Shown: positions 42,063-50,899 of the stretch, piece by piece
Position numbering within the stretch: position 1 is the stretch's first letter
Layout of the letters: every line of letters begins with the position of its first letter
Assembly (NCBI RefSeq): GCF_007280575.1
Contig: NZ_VKJP01000001.1
Location: 1-64,000, forward strand
Source: Streptomyces benahoarensis
GTDB taxonomy: Bacteria > Actinomycetota > Actinomycetes > Streptomycetales > Streptomycetaceae
DNA length: 64,000 nucleotides
Direction of reading: 5' to 3'
Program-made: the position numbers and the translations under genes
The notes under the pieces: generated by a model
Database searches by the model: none
Told to the model about the DNA's origin: nothing
The model's input: the letters and a program-made list of their open reading frames with translations, nothing else

Positions 42063-42725
42063 GTGATCCGGGTACTGGTGGTGGACGACGAGGCGTTGGT
42101 CCGGTCCGGCTTCGAGCTCATCCTGAACGCCTCGGACGACATCCAGGTCGTCGCGACATCGATCGGCAGGGACGCGGTCGACACCGTACGGCGCGAACAC
42201 CCCGACGTCGTCCTGCTCGACATCCGCATGCCCGACGTCGACGGTCTGAGTGTGCTGCGCGAGCTGCGGACCCTGCCCGAGGGGCCGGTGGTGGCGATGC
42301 TGACGACCTTCGACACCGACGAGTACATCCTCACCGCGCTGCGGTCGGGCGCTGCCGGGTTCCTCCTCAAGGACACCGAACCCGGCCAACTGCCCCAGCT
42401 GGTCCGCACCCTCGCGGCGGGCGGCGTCGTCCTTTCCCCCAAGGCGTCCCGTGCCCTCCTGCACGACCACCCCGAGCAGGGCGGCATCGACGACGCCGAG
42501 GCCGCCCGCGTCAACCGGCTCACCGACCGGGAGCGCGACGTACTGGTCCTGATCGCGGAAGGTCTGTCCAACGCCGACATCGGTGCGCGCATCCACCTCA
42601 GCGCGGGCACCGTCAAGGACCACGTCAGCGCGATCCTCACCAAACTGCGGGTCGCCAGCCGCGTCCAGGCTGCCCTCCTGGCCCAGCGGGCCGGGCTGCT
42701 GGACGGACCGGAGGGGCAGCGGTGA
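42063..42725 (+). CDS. NarL/LuxR-type response regulator
   Basis: 220 aa. Receiver domain: acidic pair Asp8/Asp9, phosphoacceptor Asp53 (LLDIRMPDVDG) and Lys in FLLKDT. C-terminal LuxR HTH: LTDRERDVLVLIAEGLSNADIG followed by GTVKDHVSAILTKL. GTG 42063 starts the canonical VIRVLVVDDE; a GTG two codons upstream (42057) is an alternative. Its last codons overlap the sensor kinase start (GTGA), so the pair is one operon. Confidence 0.92.
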   Translation: MIRVLVVDDEALVRSGFELILNASDDIQVVATSIGRDAVDTVRREHPDVVLLDIRMPDVDGLSVLRELRTLPEGPVVAMLTTFDTDEYILTALRSGAAGFLLKDTEPGQLPQLVRTLAAGGVVLSPKASRALLHDHPEQGGIDDAEAARVNRLTDRERDVLVLIAEGLSNADIGARIHLSAGTVKDHVSAILTKLRVASRVQAALLAQRAGLLDGPEGQR

Positions 42726-43822
42726 CCCGCCCGTCCGTGCCCTACTGGCTCGTCAATGCGGCAATCATCGTCCTCGCCGCCCTGGACGCCTGGCTCATAA
42801 GCCCCGCTGCCCCTACCCCGGTCCATCTGGCGCTCATCGCCCTGGCCTGCGGATCGCTCGCCCTGCGGCGGCGTTTTCCGCTGCTGGTGTTCGTCCTCAC
42901 CCTCCCGGCCACCGTGATCGCGGAACTGGTGGTCGTCCCGTTCGCCGCCTTGTACACCCTGGCCGACACTTCTCGTAACCGCCGGCTCATCAGCGCCTGC
43001 GCCGTCGTCTCCGCCGCCGTCGGCACCGTGCCCTGGCCGCTGTCCGGCTTCGAGGGCCACACCTGGACCTTCGTCAGCTTCGTCTACACCCTGGCCACCG
43101 CCGCCGCGCCGGTCCTGCTCGGCCAGCTCGTCCAGGCCCGCCGCGACCTCGCGCTCCGGCTGGCGGAGATCGGCGAAGTCCGCGAGCACGAACGGAAGTT
43201 GCATGCCCAAGCCGTCCTGGCCCGCGAACGCACCCAGCTCGCCCGGGAGATGCACGACGTCGTCTCCCACCAGGTCAGCCTGATCGCGGTACGCGCCGGA
43301 GCCCTCCAGGTCGCGGCCAAGGACCCGGACGCCCAGGACGCCGCCCGCACCATCCGCACACTCAGCGTCAACACTCTGGACGAACTGCGGCACATGGTCA
43401 CCCTGCTGCGCACCTCCGGCCACCGCTCCGCCGAGCTCACGCCGCAACCCACCCTCGCCGACCTGCGTCAGCTCCTCGACACCAGCGGTATCGAGACCGA
43501 GGTGACCGGCGAGCTGCCCCCCGACATCAGCGCCCCGGCCCAGCGGGCGGTCTACCGCACCGTTCAGGAATCCCTGACCAACGTACGCAAGCACGCCCCC
43601 GGCGCCCGTGCGACCGTGCGGCTGTGGCATGACGCGACGCATTTCGGCGTCGACGTCACCAACACGCCGCCGACCCGCCCGGCCCTGCCCCTGCCCAGCT
43701 CCCACCATGGCCTGGTCGGTCTCGGCGAACGGGCCGAGCTGCTGGGAGGCACCCTGACTTTCGGGCCGACGCCTGAAGGCGGATACGCGGTACGGCTGCG
43801 CGCCCCCAGACAGACGGAGTGA
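42722..43822 (+). CDS. Sensor histidine kinase (HisKA_3 family)
   Basis: 366 aa. Four hydrophobic segments lie in the first 130 residues (from VPYWLVNAAIIVLAALDAWL to FVYTLATAAAPVLLGQLV), with little extracellular sequence, so it may sense membrane state or a lipophilic ligand. A coiled segment leads to the HisKA_3 box EMHDVVSHQVSLI with phospho-His178. The HATPase domain has QESLTNVRKHAPGA (N box) and GLVGLGERAELLGG (G box). GTG 42722 overlaps the regulator stop by 4 bp. Confidence 0.92.
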   Translation: MTRPSVPYWLVNAAIIVLAALDAWLISPAAPTPVHLALIALACGSLALRRRFPLLVFVLTLPATVIAELVVVPFAALYTLADTSRNRRLISACAVVSAAVGTVPWPLSGFEGHTWTFVSFVYTLATAAAPVLLGQLVQARRDLALRLAEIGEVREHERKLHAQAVLARERTQLAREMHDVVSHQVSLIAVRAGALQVAAKDPDAQDAARTIRTLSVNTLDELRHMVTLLRTSGHRSAELTPQPTLADLRQLLDTSGIETEVTGELPPDISAPAQRAVYRTVQESLTNVRKHAPGARATVRLWHDATHFGVDVTNTPPTRPALPLPSSHHGLVGLGERAELLGGTLTFGPTPEGGYAVRLRAPRQTE

Positions 43823-43843
43823 AGCGGGCGCTGTGGTTCGTCC

Positions 43844-43865
43844 GGGCACCCGCGAGCGGGTGCCC
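43844..43865. terminator. Bidirectional terminator hairpin
   Basis: GGGCACCCG and CGGGTGCCC arms (43844-43852 with 43857-43865) with a CGAG loop, between the convergent kinase and acetoacetyl-CoA synthetase genes. Confidence 0.7.
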
Positions 43866-43924
43866 TTCCGGCTCCACGTACATCGCCCATCCACACAGCA
43901 GACACCGGCTCTGCCCGGCCCCGA

Positions 43925-45901
43925 TCACTTGCCCTGCAGTGGTCCCTCTCCCCCGCCGGCGCGCAGTTCGGCGGCGAAGTCCGCGAACCAGGCCAGCATG
44001 TCGGGCCGGGTCACGGCGCCTTCCGTGCTGACGTCGGTGACACGTGCGCCCTGGAGGATGTGTTTGACCGGGACCTCCAGCTTCTTTCCCGTGAGGGTGC
44101 GGGGCACCGCCTCGATGGGGACGACGACGTCCGGCACGTGCCGGGGCGACAGGCTCTGCCGGATCGCGCCGACGATCTCGTCGCGCAGGGCGTCGTCGAA
44201 CCCGGTCCCTTCCGCGGGCACGACGAAGAGCGGCATGCAGTAGCGGCCGTCGGACAGCTCGGCGCCGATGACGAGGCTGTCCGCGATCCGCGGGAGCGCT
44301 TCGACGACGGCGTAGAGATCGGCCGAGCCCATCCGCACGCCCATGCGGTTGAGCGTGGCGTCGGAGCGTCCGGCCACCACGACGGAGAGGTCGGTGTCGA
44401 CGGTGGCCCAGTCGCCGTGCCGCCACACGCCCGGATAGACGTCGAAGTAGCTGCTCTTGTAGCGCTCGTCGCCAGGGTCGTCGACGAAGTACAGCGGCAT
44501 CGACGGCAGTGGTGCCGTCACCACCAGCTCGCCTTGCTGCCCCGTGCGCGGCTGCCCCGTGGCGTCCCAGGACGCAAGGGCCACCCCCAGGGCGGGCCCG
44601 GAGATCCGGCCCGTGCGCACCGGCAGCAGCGGGGAGCCGCCGGCGAGGACCGAGCAGATATCGGTACCACCGCAGATCGACTGGAGCCGGGCGTCGGGGG
44701 CGAGCAGGCCGCGGACCCAGTGCCAGGTGCTGTCGGGCATCGCCGAGCCGGTCTGCAGGATGGACCGCACCGCGCGCAGGTCCGTCTCGGCCGCCGGATG
44801 GGCGCCCGCCTTCTCCGCGGCGATCAGGTAGGCGGCGCCGACGCCGACCATCGTCGCGCCGGTGCGTGCGGCGATCCGCCAGACCCCGTTGATGGCGGGG
44901 TGGGTGGGGCTGCCGTCGTACAGGACGAGAGTGGTCCCGTGCAGCAGGCCCGCGATCATGAAGTTCCACACCATCCAGCTGGTGGAGGTGTGAAAGAAGT
45001 AGCGGTCGTCCGCGCGCAGGTCGACGCCGAGGCCGAGGGCCTTGAGCAGTTCGACGACGATGCCGCCGTGGCCGTGCACGATACCCTTCGGCAGGCCTGT
45101 GGTGCCCGAGGACCATAGGATCCACAGCGGGTGATCGAACGGGACATCGGCGAAGGCCGGTTGGGCCTGCCGACCGGACAGTGCGGTCCATCTGTGCTGT
45201 GTCACGTCCGGCCGCCGCGACCATGCCGGACCGTCCTCGGACGCGTACAGACGGTCGACGGCGACGAGGTGGCGGACCGTGGGCAGGCCGTCCAGGATCT
45301 CGGCGGCGTGCGGGCGCCGGTCGTACTCCTTGCCCCCGTAGCGGTAGCCGTCCGCGGCCACCAGGACCGTCGGCCGCGCCTGGCGCAGCCGCGCGAGCAC
45401 GCTCGGCGTGCCGAAGTCCGGCGAGCAGACCGTCCAGGTCGCGCCGACGGCAGCAGTGGCCAGGAGGGCGACCACGGCCTCCGGGATGTTCGGCAGGTAC
45501 CCGGCGACACAGTCGCCGGGGCCCACGCCCATCTCACGGAGGGTGGCGGCCACGCCCGCCACTTCGCTGGTGAGCCGTTCCCACGAGATCGCCTGGGGGG
45601 CGCCGGTCTCGGACACGGCGATGAGCGCGGGGCGTTCGTCGGTGGCGTGGGCGAGGCACTGGCGGGCGAAGTTGAGGCGCGCTCCGGTGAACCAGCGCGC
45701 GTCGGGCATCGTTGCGTCGGCGAGCACCTCGTCGTAGTCGCTGACGCCGTCCAGGCCGTAGTACTCCCAGACGGCGGACCAGAAGCCGGGCAGGTCGTCG
45801 GTGCTCCACCGCCACACGTCGGCGTAGTCGGTGAAGGACAAGCCGCGTTCCTTCTCCAGCCATCGCAGGAAGTCGGCGATGTTGGAGCGGCCCGCGCTCA
45901 C
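43925..45901 (-). CDS. Acetoacetyl-CoA synthetase
   Basis: 658-aa ANL enzyme activating acetoacetate to acetoacetyl-CoA at the cost of ATP. The N-terminal block FWSAVWEYYGL is followed by ARLNFARQCL, the AMP-binding LWSSGTTGLPKGIVHGHGG, SICGGTDICS, then DLSVVVAGRSDATLNRMGVRMGSADLY and the C-terminal Lys in LTGKKLEVPVK. The full-length match to AacS/AcsA-type proteins is good. GTG 45901 overlaps the hydrolase stop. It is the last gene of the BKACE operon, and BKACE releases acetoacetate, which this enzyme would return to central metabolism. Confidence 0.92.
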   Translation of the reverse strand: MSAGRSNIADFLRWLEKERGLSFTDYADVWRWSTDDLPGFWSAVWEYYGLDGVSDYDEVLADATMPDARWFTGARLNFARQCLAHATDERPALIAVSETGAPQAISWERLTSEVAGVAATLREMGVGPGDCVAGYLPNIPEAVVALLATAAVGATWTVCSPDFGTPSVLARLRQARPTVLVAADGYRYGGKEYDRRPHAAEILDGLPTVRHLVAVDRLYASEDGPAWSRRPDVTQHRWTALSGRQAQPAFADVPFDHPLWILWSSGTTGLPKGIVHGHGGIVVELLKALGLGVDLRADDRYFFHTSTSWMVWNFMIAGLLHGTTLVLYDGSPTHPAINGVWRIAARTGATMVGVGAAYLIAAEKAGAHPAAETDLRAVRSILQTGSAMPDSTWHWVRGLLAPDARLQSICGGTDICSVLAGGSPLLPVRTGRISGPALGVALASWDATGQPRTGQQGELVVTAPLPSMPLYFVDDPGDERYKSSYFDVYPGVWRHGDWATVDTDLSVVVAGRSDATLNRMGVRMGSADLYAVVEALPRIADSLVIGAELSDGRYCMPLFVVPAEGTGFDDALRDEIVGAIRQSLSPRHVPDVVVPIEAVPRTLTGKKLEVPVKHILQGARVTDVSTEGAVTRPDMLAWFADFAAELRAGGGEGPLQGK

Positions 45902-46491
45902 ACGCGCGTCCCGGTGTCCGAGGCCGTGCGGCAGCCGAGCTCCTGGAGGAGCTCCAGGGCCCGGGGCCAGTCCCCGTACCCCGATGCGGGGTTGAGGTGT
46001 CCGACGGGGCCGAGGTCCACCAGGCGGCTCTCCCAGGCGTGGGCCAGTTCGACGACGCGGCCGAGGCGGGCCAGGGGGTCGTTCGTGCTGGCCGTGACGA
46101 TGCTGGGGAACGGCAGGGGCGTCATCGGGGTCGGCAGCCAGCCGTTGTCGCGCAGCTTCTGCGGCGAGGGGTGGCCCTCCGGGAGCGGGGTGTCGAAGTC
46201 CGGCGGTGTCGCGAGCAGGGCGCCGCGCACCGTGTGATGGTGCCGGGCGGCCCAGTGCACGGTGGTGTGCACACCGGCGCTGTGCGCGACCAGCACGACG
46301 GGTCCCTGGATGCCGGACAGTACGTCATTGAGGGCCGTCACCTGCGCCTCACGGCTGAGCCTGAGGTCCGTCAGGGGCGGCACGGTCACGGCGCCGGTGA
46401 TCCGTGCCGCGAGGGCCGTCTGCCAGTGGTCGGGGACATGGTCGCGCAGGCCGGGGACGAGCACGACGGTGGGCGGGGGTGCGGGGTTCAT
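45898..46491 (-). CDS. RBBP9-like small alpha/beta hydrolase
   Basis: 197 aa. VVLVPGLRDHVPDHWQTAL at the start is the signature of the RBBP9/YdeN serine hydrolase family. The nucleophile Ser lies in VAHSAGVHTTV at about residue 72, the Asp in STNDPLA, and the His in GHLNPASGYG. Natural substrates of the family are poorly known; an ester or lactone is likely. ATG 46491 overlaps the stop of the transporter gene by 4 bp, so it is translated with it. Confidence 0.87.
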   Translation of the reverse strand: MNPAPPPTVVLVPGLRDHVPDHWQTALAARITGAVTVPPLTDLRLSREAQVTALNDVLSGIQGPVVLVAHSAGVHTTVHWAARHHHTVRGALLATPPDFDTPLPEGHPSPQKLRDNGWLPTPMTPLPFPSIVTASTNDPLARLGRVVELAHAWESRLVDLGPVGHLNPASGYGDWPRALELLQELGCRTASDTGTRV

Positions 46492-47753
46492 GTGCGGAGC
46501 TCCGTTTTCCTCAAGGGCCGGGCCGTGGCCGCGGCGAGGCCCTTGTCGTAGTGGTGCCGGCCGACGGCGAACGCGAGTCCTGCCACGAGGGAGACGAGCG
46601 GGACAACGCGGAGTGCGGCGTCCAGGCCCAGGTGGTCGGCGAGCATGCCGGTCACCGCGGGCCCGGGGGCCAGTCCGAGCAGACTGTTGGCGAGGGTGAG
46701 CGTGGCCATGGCCGTCGCCGCGACGGCGGCCGGGGTCAGGCTCACCACCATGGCGGCGGCAGGTCCGGCGGTGGCGTTGGACAGCAGTGTGCCGACAGCG
46801 ATGAGGACGAGTTGCAGTGCACCGGGAGGGAGTTGGAACCCTGCCGTGAGCAGGATCAGCGACCCGGCACTGCAGACGATGGCGACGGTCCACTTGAGAG
46901 GGGGGTTTCCGCGTCCGAGCCGGTCGCAGACCATACCGCCGCCGACCATGCCGATGCCGGTGATCAGCGCGAAAACGCCGGCGGCGAGTCCGGCCTTGGC
47001 GGGCGCCAGGCCGTAGTAGCGATCGAGGAAGCTGGGCATCCAGGCCAGCAGCGCCATCGCGAGGAACATCTGGAGGCCGCTGCCGACATAGGCGCACAGC
47101 ACGGAGACGGAGGAGAACAGCCGTGGCAGGAGCGTCCGCAACGGTCCCCTGGTATCCGGTGCGCCGCCGAGTCCGACGACGACCGATGCCAGTTTCCGCT
47201 CCGTCACGACGACGCCGTAGACCGCTGCCAGGGCCAGTCCGAACAGGCCCATGACGGCGAACGTCCAGCGCCATCCCAGGTGTTGGGCCACGACACCGCC
47301 GATCGACACGCCTAGTACGGATCCGAAGGCGCCGCCCGCGATGAACGTGCCGGAGAGGGTGGCCCGCAGCCGTGCCGGGAACACGCTCAGCACCACGGCG
47401 ATGCCGACGCTCCCGTAGGCCGCCTCACCCACGCCGACCATGAAACGGCCCAGGAACATCTGGCCGTAGCTCGCGGCGACGGCGCACCCCAGGGTCGCCA
47501 GGCTCCACACCACCGCAGCCACGACCAGGCTCCTGACCCGGCCCCAGCGGTCGGCGAGCAGCGACAGCGGGAAGGTCAGCACGCCGACCATCAGGGCGAC
47601 GATGCCGCTCAAGGAACCCAACTGGGCGTCGGAGAGCACCCATTCGGCCTTCAGCAGCGGGAACACCGCGTTCAGGACCTGCCGCGACATGTAGTCGGAC
47701 AGCAGCAGTCCGAAGCTGAGGGCGAACACCAGCCACGCGTAGCCGCGGGTCAT
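46488..47753 (-). CDS. MFS transporter
   Basis: 421 aa with 12 hydrophobic helices. After helix 2 the MFS signature is present as LLADRWGRVRS, and the second copy is the CDRLGRG loop between helices 8 and 9. Composition and layout fit anion/carboxylate:cation or aromatic-acid-type importers. ATG 47753 lies 2 bp after the dioxygenase stop; upstream GTG codons in frame overlap that gene. Within a catabolic operon it most likely imports the substrate. Confidence 0.88.
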   Translation of the reverse strand: MTRGYAWLVFALSFGLLLSDYMSRQVLNAVFPLLKAEWVLSDAQLGSLSGIVALMVGVLTFPLSLLADRWGRVRSLVVAAVVWSLATLGCAVAASYGQMFLGRFMVGVGEAAYGSVGIAVVLSVFPARLRATLSGTFIAGGAFGSVLGVSIGGVVAQHLGWRWTFAVMGLFGLALAAVYGVVVTERKLASVVVGLGGAPDTRGPLRTLLPRLFSSVSVLCAYVGSGLQMFLAMALLAWMPSFLDRYYGLAPAKAGLAAGVFALITGIGMVGGGMVCDRLGRGNPPLKWTVAIVCSAGSLILLTAGFQLPPGALQLVLIAVGTLLSNATAGPAAAMVVSLTPAAVAATAMATLTLANSLLGLAPGPAVTGMLADHLGLDAALRVVPLVSLVAGLAFAVGRHHYDKGLAAATARPLRKTELRT

Positions 47754-47757
47754 CGGC

Positions 47758-48633
47758 TTACGCGGGCCGGTCACCGGCGACCCCGGCACGCTCCATCTTG
47801 CGGACGGCAGGCCAGTAGTCCTGGACGGCGTAGTGCTGGGTGGAGCGGTTGTCCCAGATGGCCACGCTGTTCTCGGTCCAGCGCCAGCGGACCTGGTACT
47901 CGGGGACCGCCGCCTGGCTGATCAGGTAGTTCAGCAGGAGGTTCGCGCCGGGGGCGTGGTCCTGGCCGAACCGGACGTTCTCGGGGGTGTGATGGTTGAC
48001 GAAATGGGTGGTGAAGGCATTGACGAAGAGGATCTTCTCCCCGGTCTCCGGGTGGGTGCGCACCACCGGGTGCTCCGGGTCCGGGTAGCGGGCCTTGAGC
48101 CGGTGGCGCTGTTCCCTCGGCATGACCGCGCCGAAGCTCGCCTCGATGCTGTGCCGGGCACGCAGACCGGCGATCTGCGTGCGGATGTGCTCGGGGAGCC
48201 TGCGGTACGCCTCGGCCATGTTCACCCAGATCGTGTCGCCCCCCACCTCGGGGGTCTCGACACAGCGCAGCACGGCGCCCATGGGCGGACAGTCGCGCCA
48301 GGTCGCGTCGCAGTGCAGGGCGTTCTCGTAGTGCTCGGGCTTGCTGTCCCGGTCCTTGTAGATGCGGACGAGGCCAGGGTGGTCGGGGTCGCTGCCGAGA
48401 ACCGGGTGGTCCTCCAGCGGGCCGAGGCGGGACGCGAAGGCGACGTGCTCGGCCCGGGTCATGTCCTGGTCGCGCAGGAACAACACCTTGTGGCGGAGCA
48501 GAAGTTGTTTGATCTCGGCGAAGAGAGTGTCGTCACGGGCCGCTTCGCTGAGCTGCACGCCGTGCAGTTCGGCTCCGATGGTGCAGGTCAGCGGTGTGGC
48601 CTGGATCCGGGTCCGGGTGGAGGTCTGCGTCAT
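47758..48633 (-). CDS. TauD/TfdA-family Fe(II)/2-oxoglutarate dioxygenase
   Basis: 291 aa. The iron facial triad is His107-x-Asp109 (ALHCDATW) and His267 (STQHYAVQDY); the 2-oxoglutarate-binding Arg is in WPAVRKMER. The family motif GRLGPLEDHPVLG-type is seen at about residue 70. It hydroxylates a C-H bond next to a heteroatom, often releasing sulfite, an amine or an alcohol. ATG 48633 follows AGGAGAG. Within this operon it could open the substrate before the keto acid is cleaved by BKACE. Confidence 0.9.
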   Translation of the reverse strand: MTQTSTRTRIQATPLTCTIGAELHGVQLSEAARDDTLFAEIKQLLLRHKVLFLRDQDMTRAEHVAFASRLGPLEDHPVLGSDPDHPGLVRIYKDRDSKPEHYENALHCDATWRDCPPMGAVLRCVETPEVGGDTIWVNMAEAYRRLPEHIRTQIAGLRARHSIEASFGAVMPREQRHRLKARYPDPEHPVVRTHPETGEKILFVNAFTTHFVNHHTPENVRFGQDHAPGANLLLNYLISQAAVPEYQVRWRWTENSVAIWDNRSTQHYAVQDYWPAVRKMERAGVAGDRPA

Positions 48634-48668
48634 TGCGCTCTCCTGGAGTGACTTGGGGGAATCAGGGC

Positions 48669-49640
48669 TCAGGGAATCAGGACGGAAGAGCCCGTGGTGC
48701 GGCCCGCCTCCAGCGCGCGGTGCGCCGCCATGGCGTCGTCGAGGGCATAGCGCTGGTTGACGCGTATCGCGATCCGGCCGGCGGCGACGTGATCGAACAG
48801 TTCGCCGGCCAGTGCGTCCCGCTCCGCCGGCTCGGCGATGTAGTCGGCCAGCGCGGGCCGGGTCACGAACAGCGAGCCGTGGACGGCGAGTTGCATCGCG
48901 TCGAGCGGTGGCACTCCGGATGCCGTACCGAAGCACACCAGCAGGCCGCGGCGGCGGAGCGAGGCCATGGACCCGGCGACGGTGTCTTTGCCGATGCTGT
49001 CGAGGACGAGGGGCACGCCTGCCCCCTCGGTCAGCTCCCGCACGCGCGCGGCGACGTCCTCGCGGCGGTACAGGATCGTGTGGTCGCAGCCATGGGCACG
49101 GGCGAGTTCGGCCTTCGCCTCCGTGGAGACCGTGCCGATCACGGTGAGGCCGAGCAGCTTCGCCCACTGGCAGATGATCAGGCCGACACCGCCCGCGGCG
49201 GCGTGCAGCAGGACCGTGTCGCCGGGCTTCAGCGGATGGATCCGGCGCAGCAGGTAGGCGGCGGTGAGGCCGCGCATGGTCATCGCGGCGGCGGTCTCGC
49301 AGTCGATGCCGTCGGGCAGCCGGATCAGCGGGTCGGCGGGCATGATCCGTTCGGTGCTGTAGGCGCCGAGCGGGCTGCCGGTGTACGTGACGCGGTCGCC
49401 CTCGGCGACGTGGGTGACGTCGGCGCCGACGGCCTCGACGATGCCGGCGCCCTCGACGCCGAGACCGGCGGGCAGCGGCGCCGGGTAGAGGCCGGTGCGG
49501 AAGTAGGTGTCGGCGAAGTTGAGGCCGATGGCCTCGTGCCGGACGCGGACCTGTCCGGGGCCCGGGTCACCGACGGTGACCCGTTCCCGCCGCAGGACGT
49601 CGGGGCCGCCGGTCTCATGGAAGCGGATGGCGTGTGCCAC
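48669..49640 (-). CDS. NADPH:quinone reductase-like oxidoreductase
   Basis: 323-aa zinc-free medium-chain reductase of the quinone oxidoreductase type. NFADTYFRTGLYP near residue 41, GVEGAGIVEAVGADV, and the nucleotide loop HAAAGGVGLIICQWAKLLG are hallmarks; no zinc ligands were found. Start GTG 49640. It sits between the BKACE and dioxygenase genes and may reduce an enone intermediate. Confidence 0.88.
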   Translation of the reverse strand: MAHAIRFHETGGPDVLRRERVTVGDPGPGQVRVRHEAIGLNFADTYFRTGLYPAPLPAGLGVEGAGIVEAVGADVTHVAEGDRVTYTGSPLGAYSTERIMPADPLIRLPDGIDCETAAAMTMRGLTAAYLLRRIHPLKPGDTVLLHAAAGGVGLIICQWAKLLGLTVIGTVSTEAKAELARAHGCDHTILYRREDVAARVRELTEGAGVPLVLDSIGKDTVAGSMASLRRRGLLVCFGTASGVPPLDAMQLAVHGSLFVTRPALADYIAEPAERDALAGELFDHVAAGRIAIRVNQRYALDDAMAAHRALEAGRTTGSSVLIP

Positions 49641-49666
49641 GGGATGCTCTCTTCGTTCGGGGGTGG

Positions 49667-50725
49667 TCAGCGGGTCGTGTCGCGGAGCATGAACCCGCGC
49701 TGTCCGGGACGCCGGTTGGGCACCATGCCGAGCCGGGCCAGGGTCTGGTCGGTGTCGGCGTAGTACTCGCCGATGTGGTAGATCTCCTTGGCCTCCGTGC
49801 CGCTCGCGATGTCACGGCCGAGGGCGTCGGCGATCCGGACCATCTGCTCGACCTGACGGACGGAGCTCATGCGCTCGCCCTTGCGCGCCCACAGGTTGTC
49901 CTCGTTGCCCACGCGGACGTGTACGCCGAGGGCGATGGCGATGGCGTTCATGGGGGCGACGGCGCGCATCGAGGACTCGATGGTGAGGACGGCGCCGTCG
50001 GGAACGCGGCGGACGAACTCGATCAGGTCGGCGGGGTGGCGCCCGGCGAACCCGCCGCCGATGGCCACGTAGTTGAGGACCAGGGGACCCGTGTACACGC
50101 CGCTGCGGATGAGGCGCTCGACGGTCTCCAGCTGCGCCATGGTGGCGAGTTGGAAGTGCGGTTGGACGTCGTTGGCGTGCAGGCGCCTCAGGTGTTCGAG
50201 GTAGAAGTCGGGACCGGCCTCGACGACCATGTCGCGGTAGGCCTTGTAGTAGTCGGGCTTGGCGATGGAGGTGCCGGCCAGGTCGTCGTCCGTCATGATC
50301 TCGACGATGTTCATCTGGCTGGTGTTGATGGCGATCGTCACCTGGTCGGGGCGTGGGGTGAGTTCGGCCAGCAGGTGACGGGTGTCGTAGCTCAGCCATT
50401 TCGCCTCGGCGCCCTCGTCCTCGGGAGCGAACGAGATGGATCCCCCGATCTGCAGGACCATGTCCGGAACGGCCTCGCGCAGCCGTCCGAGCAGGTCGTT
50501 GAACATGGACATGCGCTTGGAGCCGTGGCCGTCCAGTTCACGTACGTGGATGTGGAGCACGGTGGCGCCGGCGTTGTAGCAGTCGACGGCGGCCTGGACG
50601 TGTTCATCCATGGTCAGCGGGAGGTCGTCGGCGTCGCCGGGGAGCCACTCCGGGCCGTAGGGAGCGGCCTGGATCACCAGCTTCTCCTGGTTCTCGGGCA
50701 GCAGGGAGTCGTCGAGGAAGTGCAT
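49667..50725 (-). CDS. BKACE (DUF849) beta-keto acid cleavage enzyme
   Basis: 352 aa. The family condenses a beta-keto acid with acetyl-CoA and releases acetoacetate plus a new acyl-CoA, using Zn2+. Zinc-binding HIHVREL (about residue 58) and HFQ/GHPEDN-like elements are recognisable (PHFQLATMAQL, HVRVGNEDNLW). N-terminal LVIQAAPYGPEWLP also fits. It heads a six-gene operon that ends with acetoacetyl-CoA synthetase. The physiological keto acid (for example dehydrocarnitine or another) is not determined by sequence. ATG 50725 follows AGGAGAT. Confidence 0.9.
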   Translation of the reverse strand: MHFLDDSLLPENQEKLVIQAAPYGPEWLPGDADDLPLTMDEHVQAAVDCYNAGATVLHIHVRELDGHGSKRMSMFNDLLGRLREAVPDMVLQIGGSISFAPEDEGAEAKWLSYDTRHLLAELTPRPDQVTIAINTSQMNIVEIMTDDDLAGTSIAKPDYYKAYRDMVVEAGPDFYLEHLRRLHANDVQPHFQLATMAQLETVERLIRSGVYTGPLVLNYVAIGGGFAGRHPADLIEFVRRVPDGAVLTIESSMRAVAPMNAIAIALGVHVRVGNEDNLWARKGERMSSVRQVEQMVRIADALGRDIASGTEAKEIYHIGEYYADTDQTLARLGMVPNRRPGQRGFMLRDTTR

Positions 50726-50796
50726 GGGTCATCTCCTGGGAAGCAGCCGCGGAGGGCGGATGGACATCGGGCACCAACCGGACCAACTCGTGTTGT

Positions 50797-50840
50797 CCGC
50801 AAGGGCGTTGCTCGAAGAGGAGCTGCGATGTCCCTTGCGG
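50797..50840. promoter_or_regulatory. Inverted repeat between AraC and BKACE genes
   Basis: CCGCAAGGG (50797-50805) and CCCTTGCGG (50832-50840) are perfect 9-bp inverted arms 26 bp apart. They lie between the AraC stop (50900) and the BKACE start (50725), so they could be a regulator site for the operon or a weak terminator after araC. Confidence 0.45.
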
Positions 50841-50899
50841 TACGGCCACGTTAGGAGCGGGTTACGCGACGCGCTTCACCGGAGGTGACAGGAGACTTG

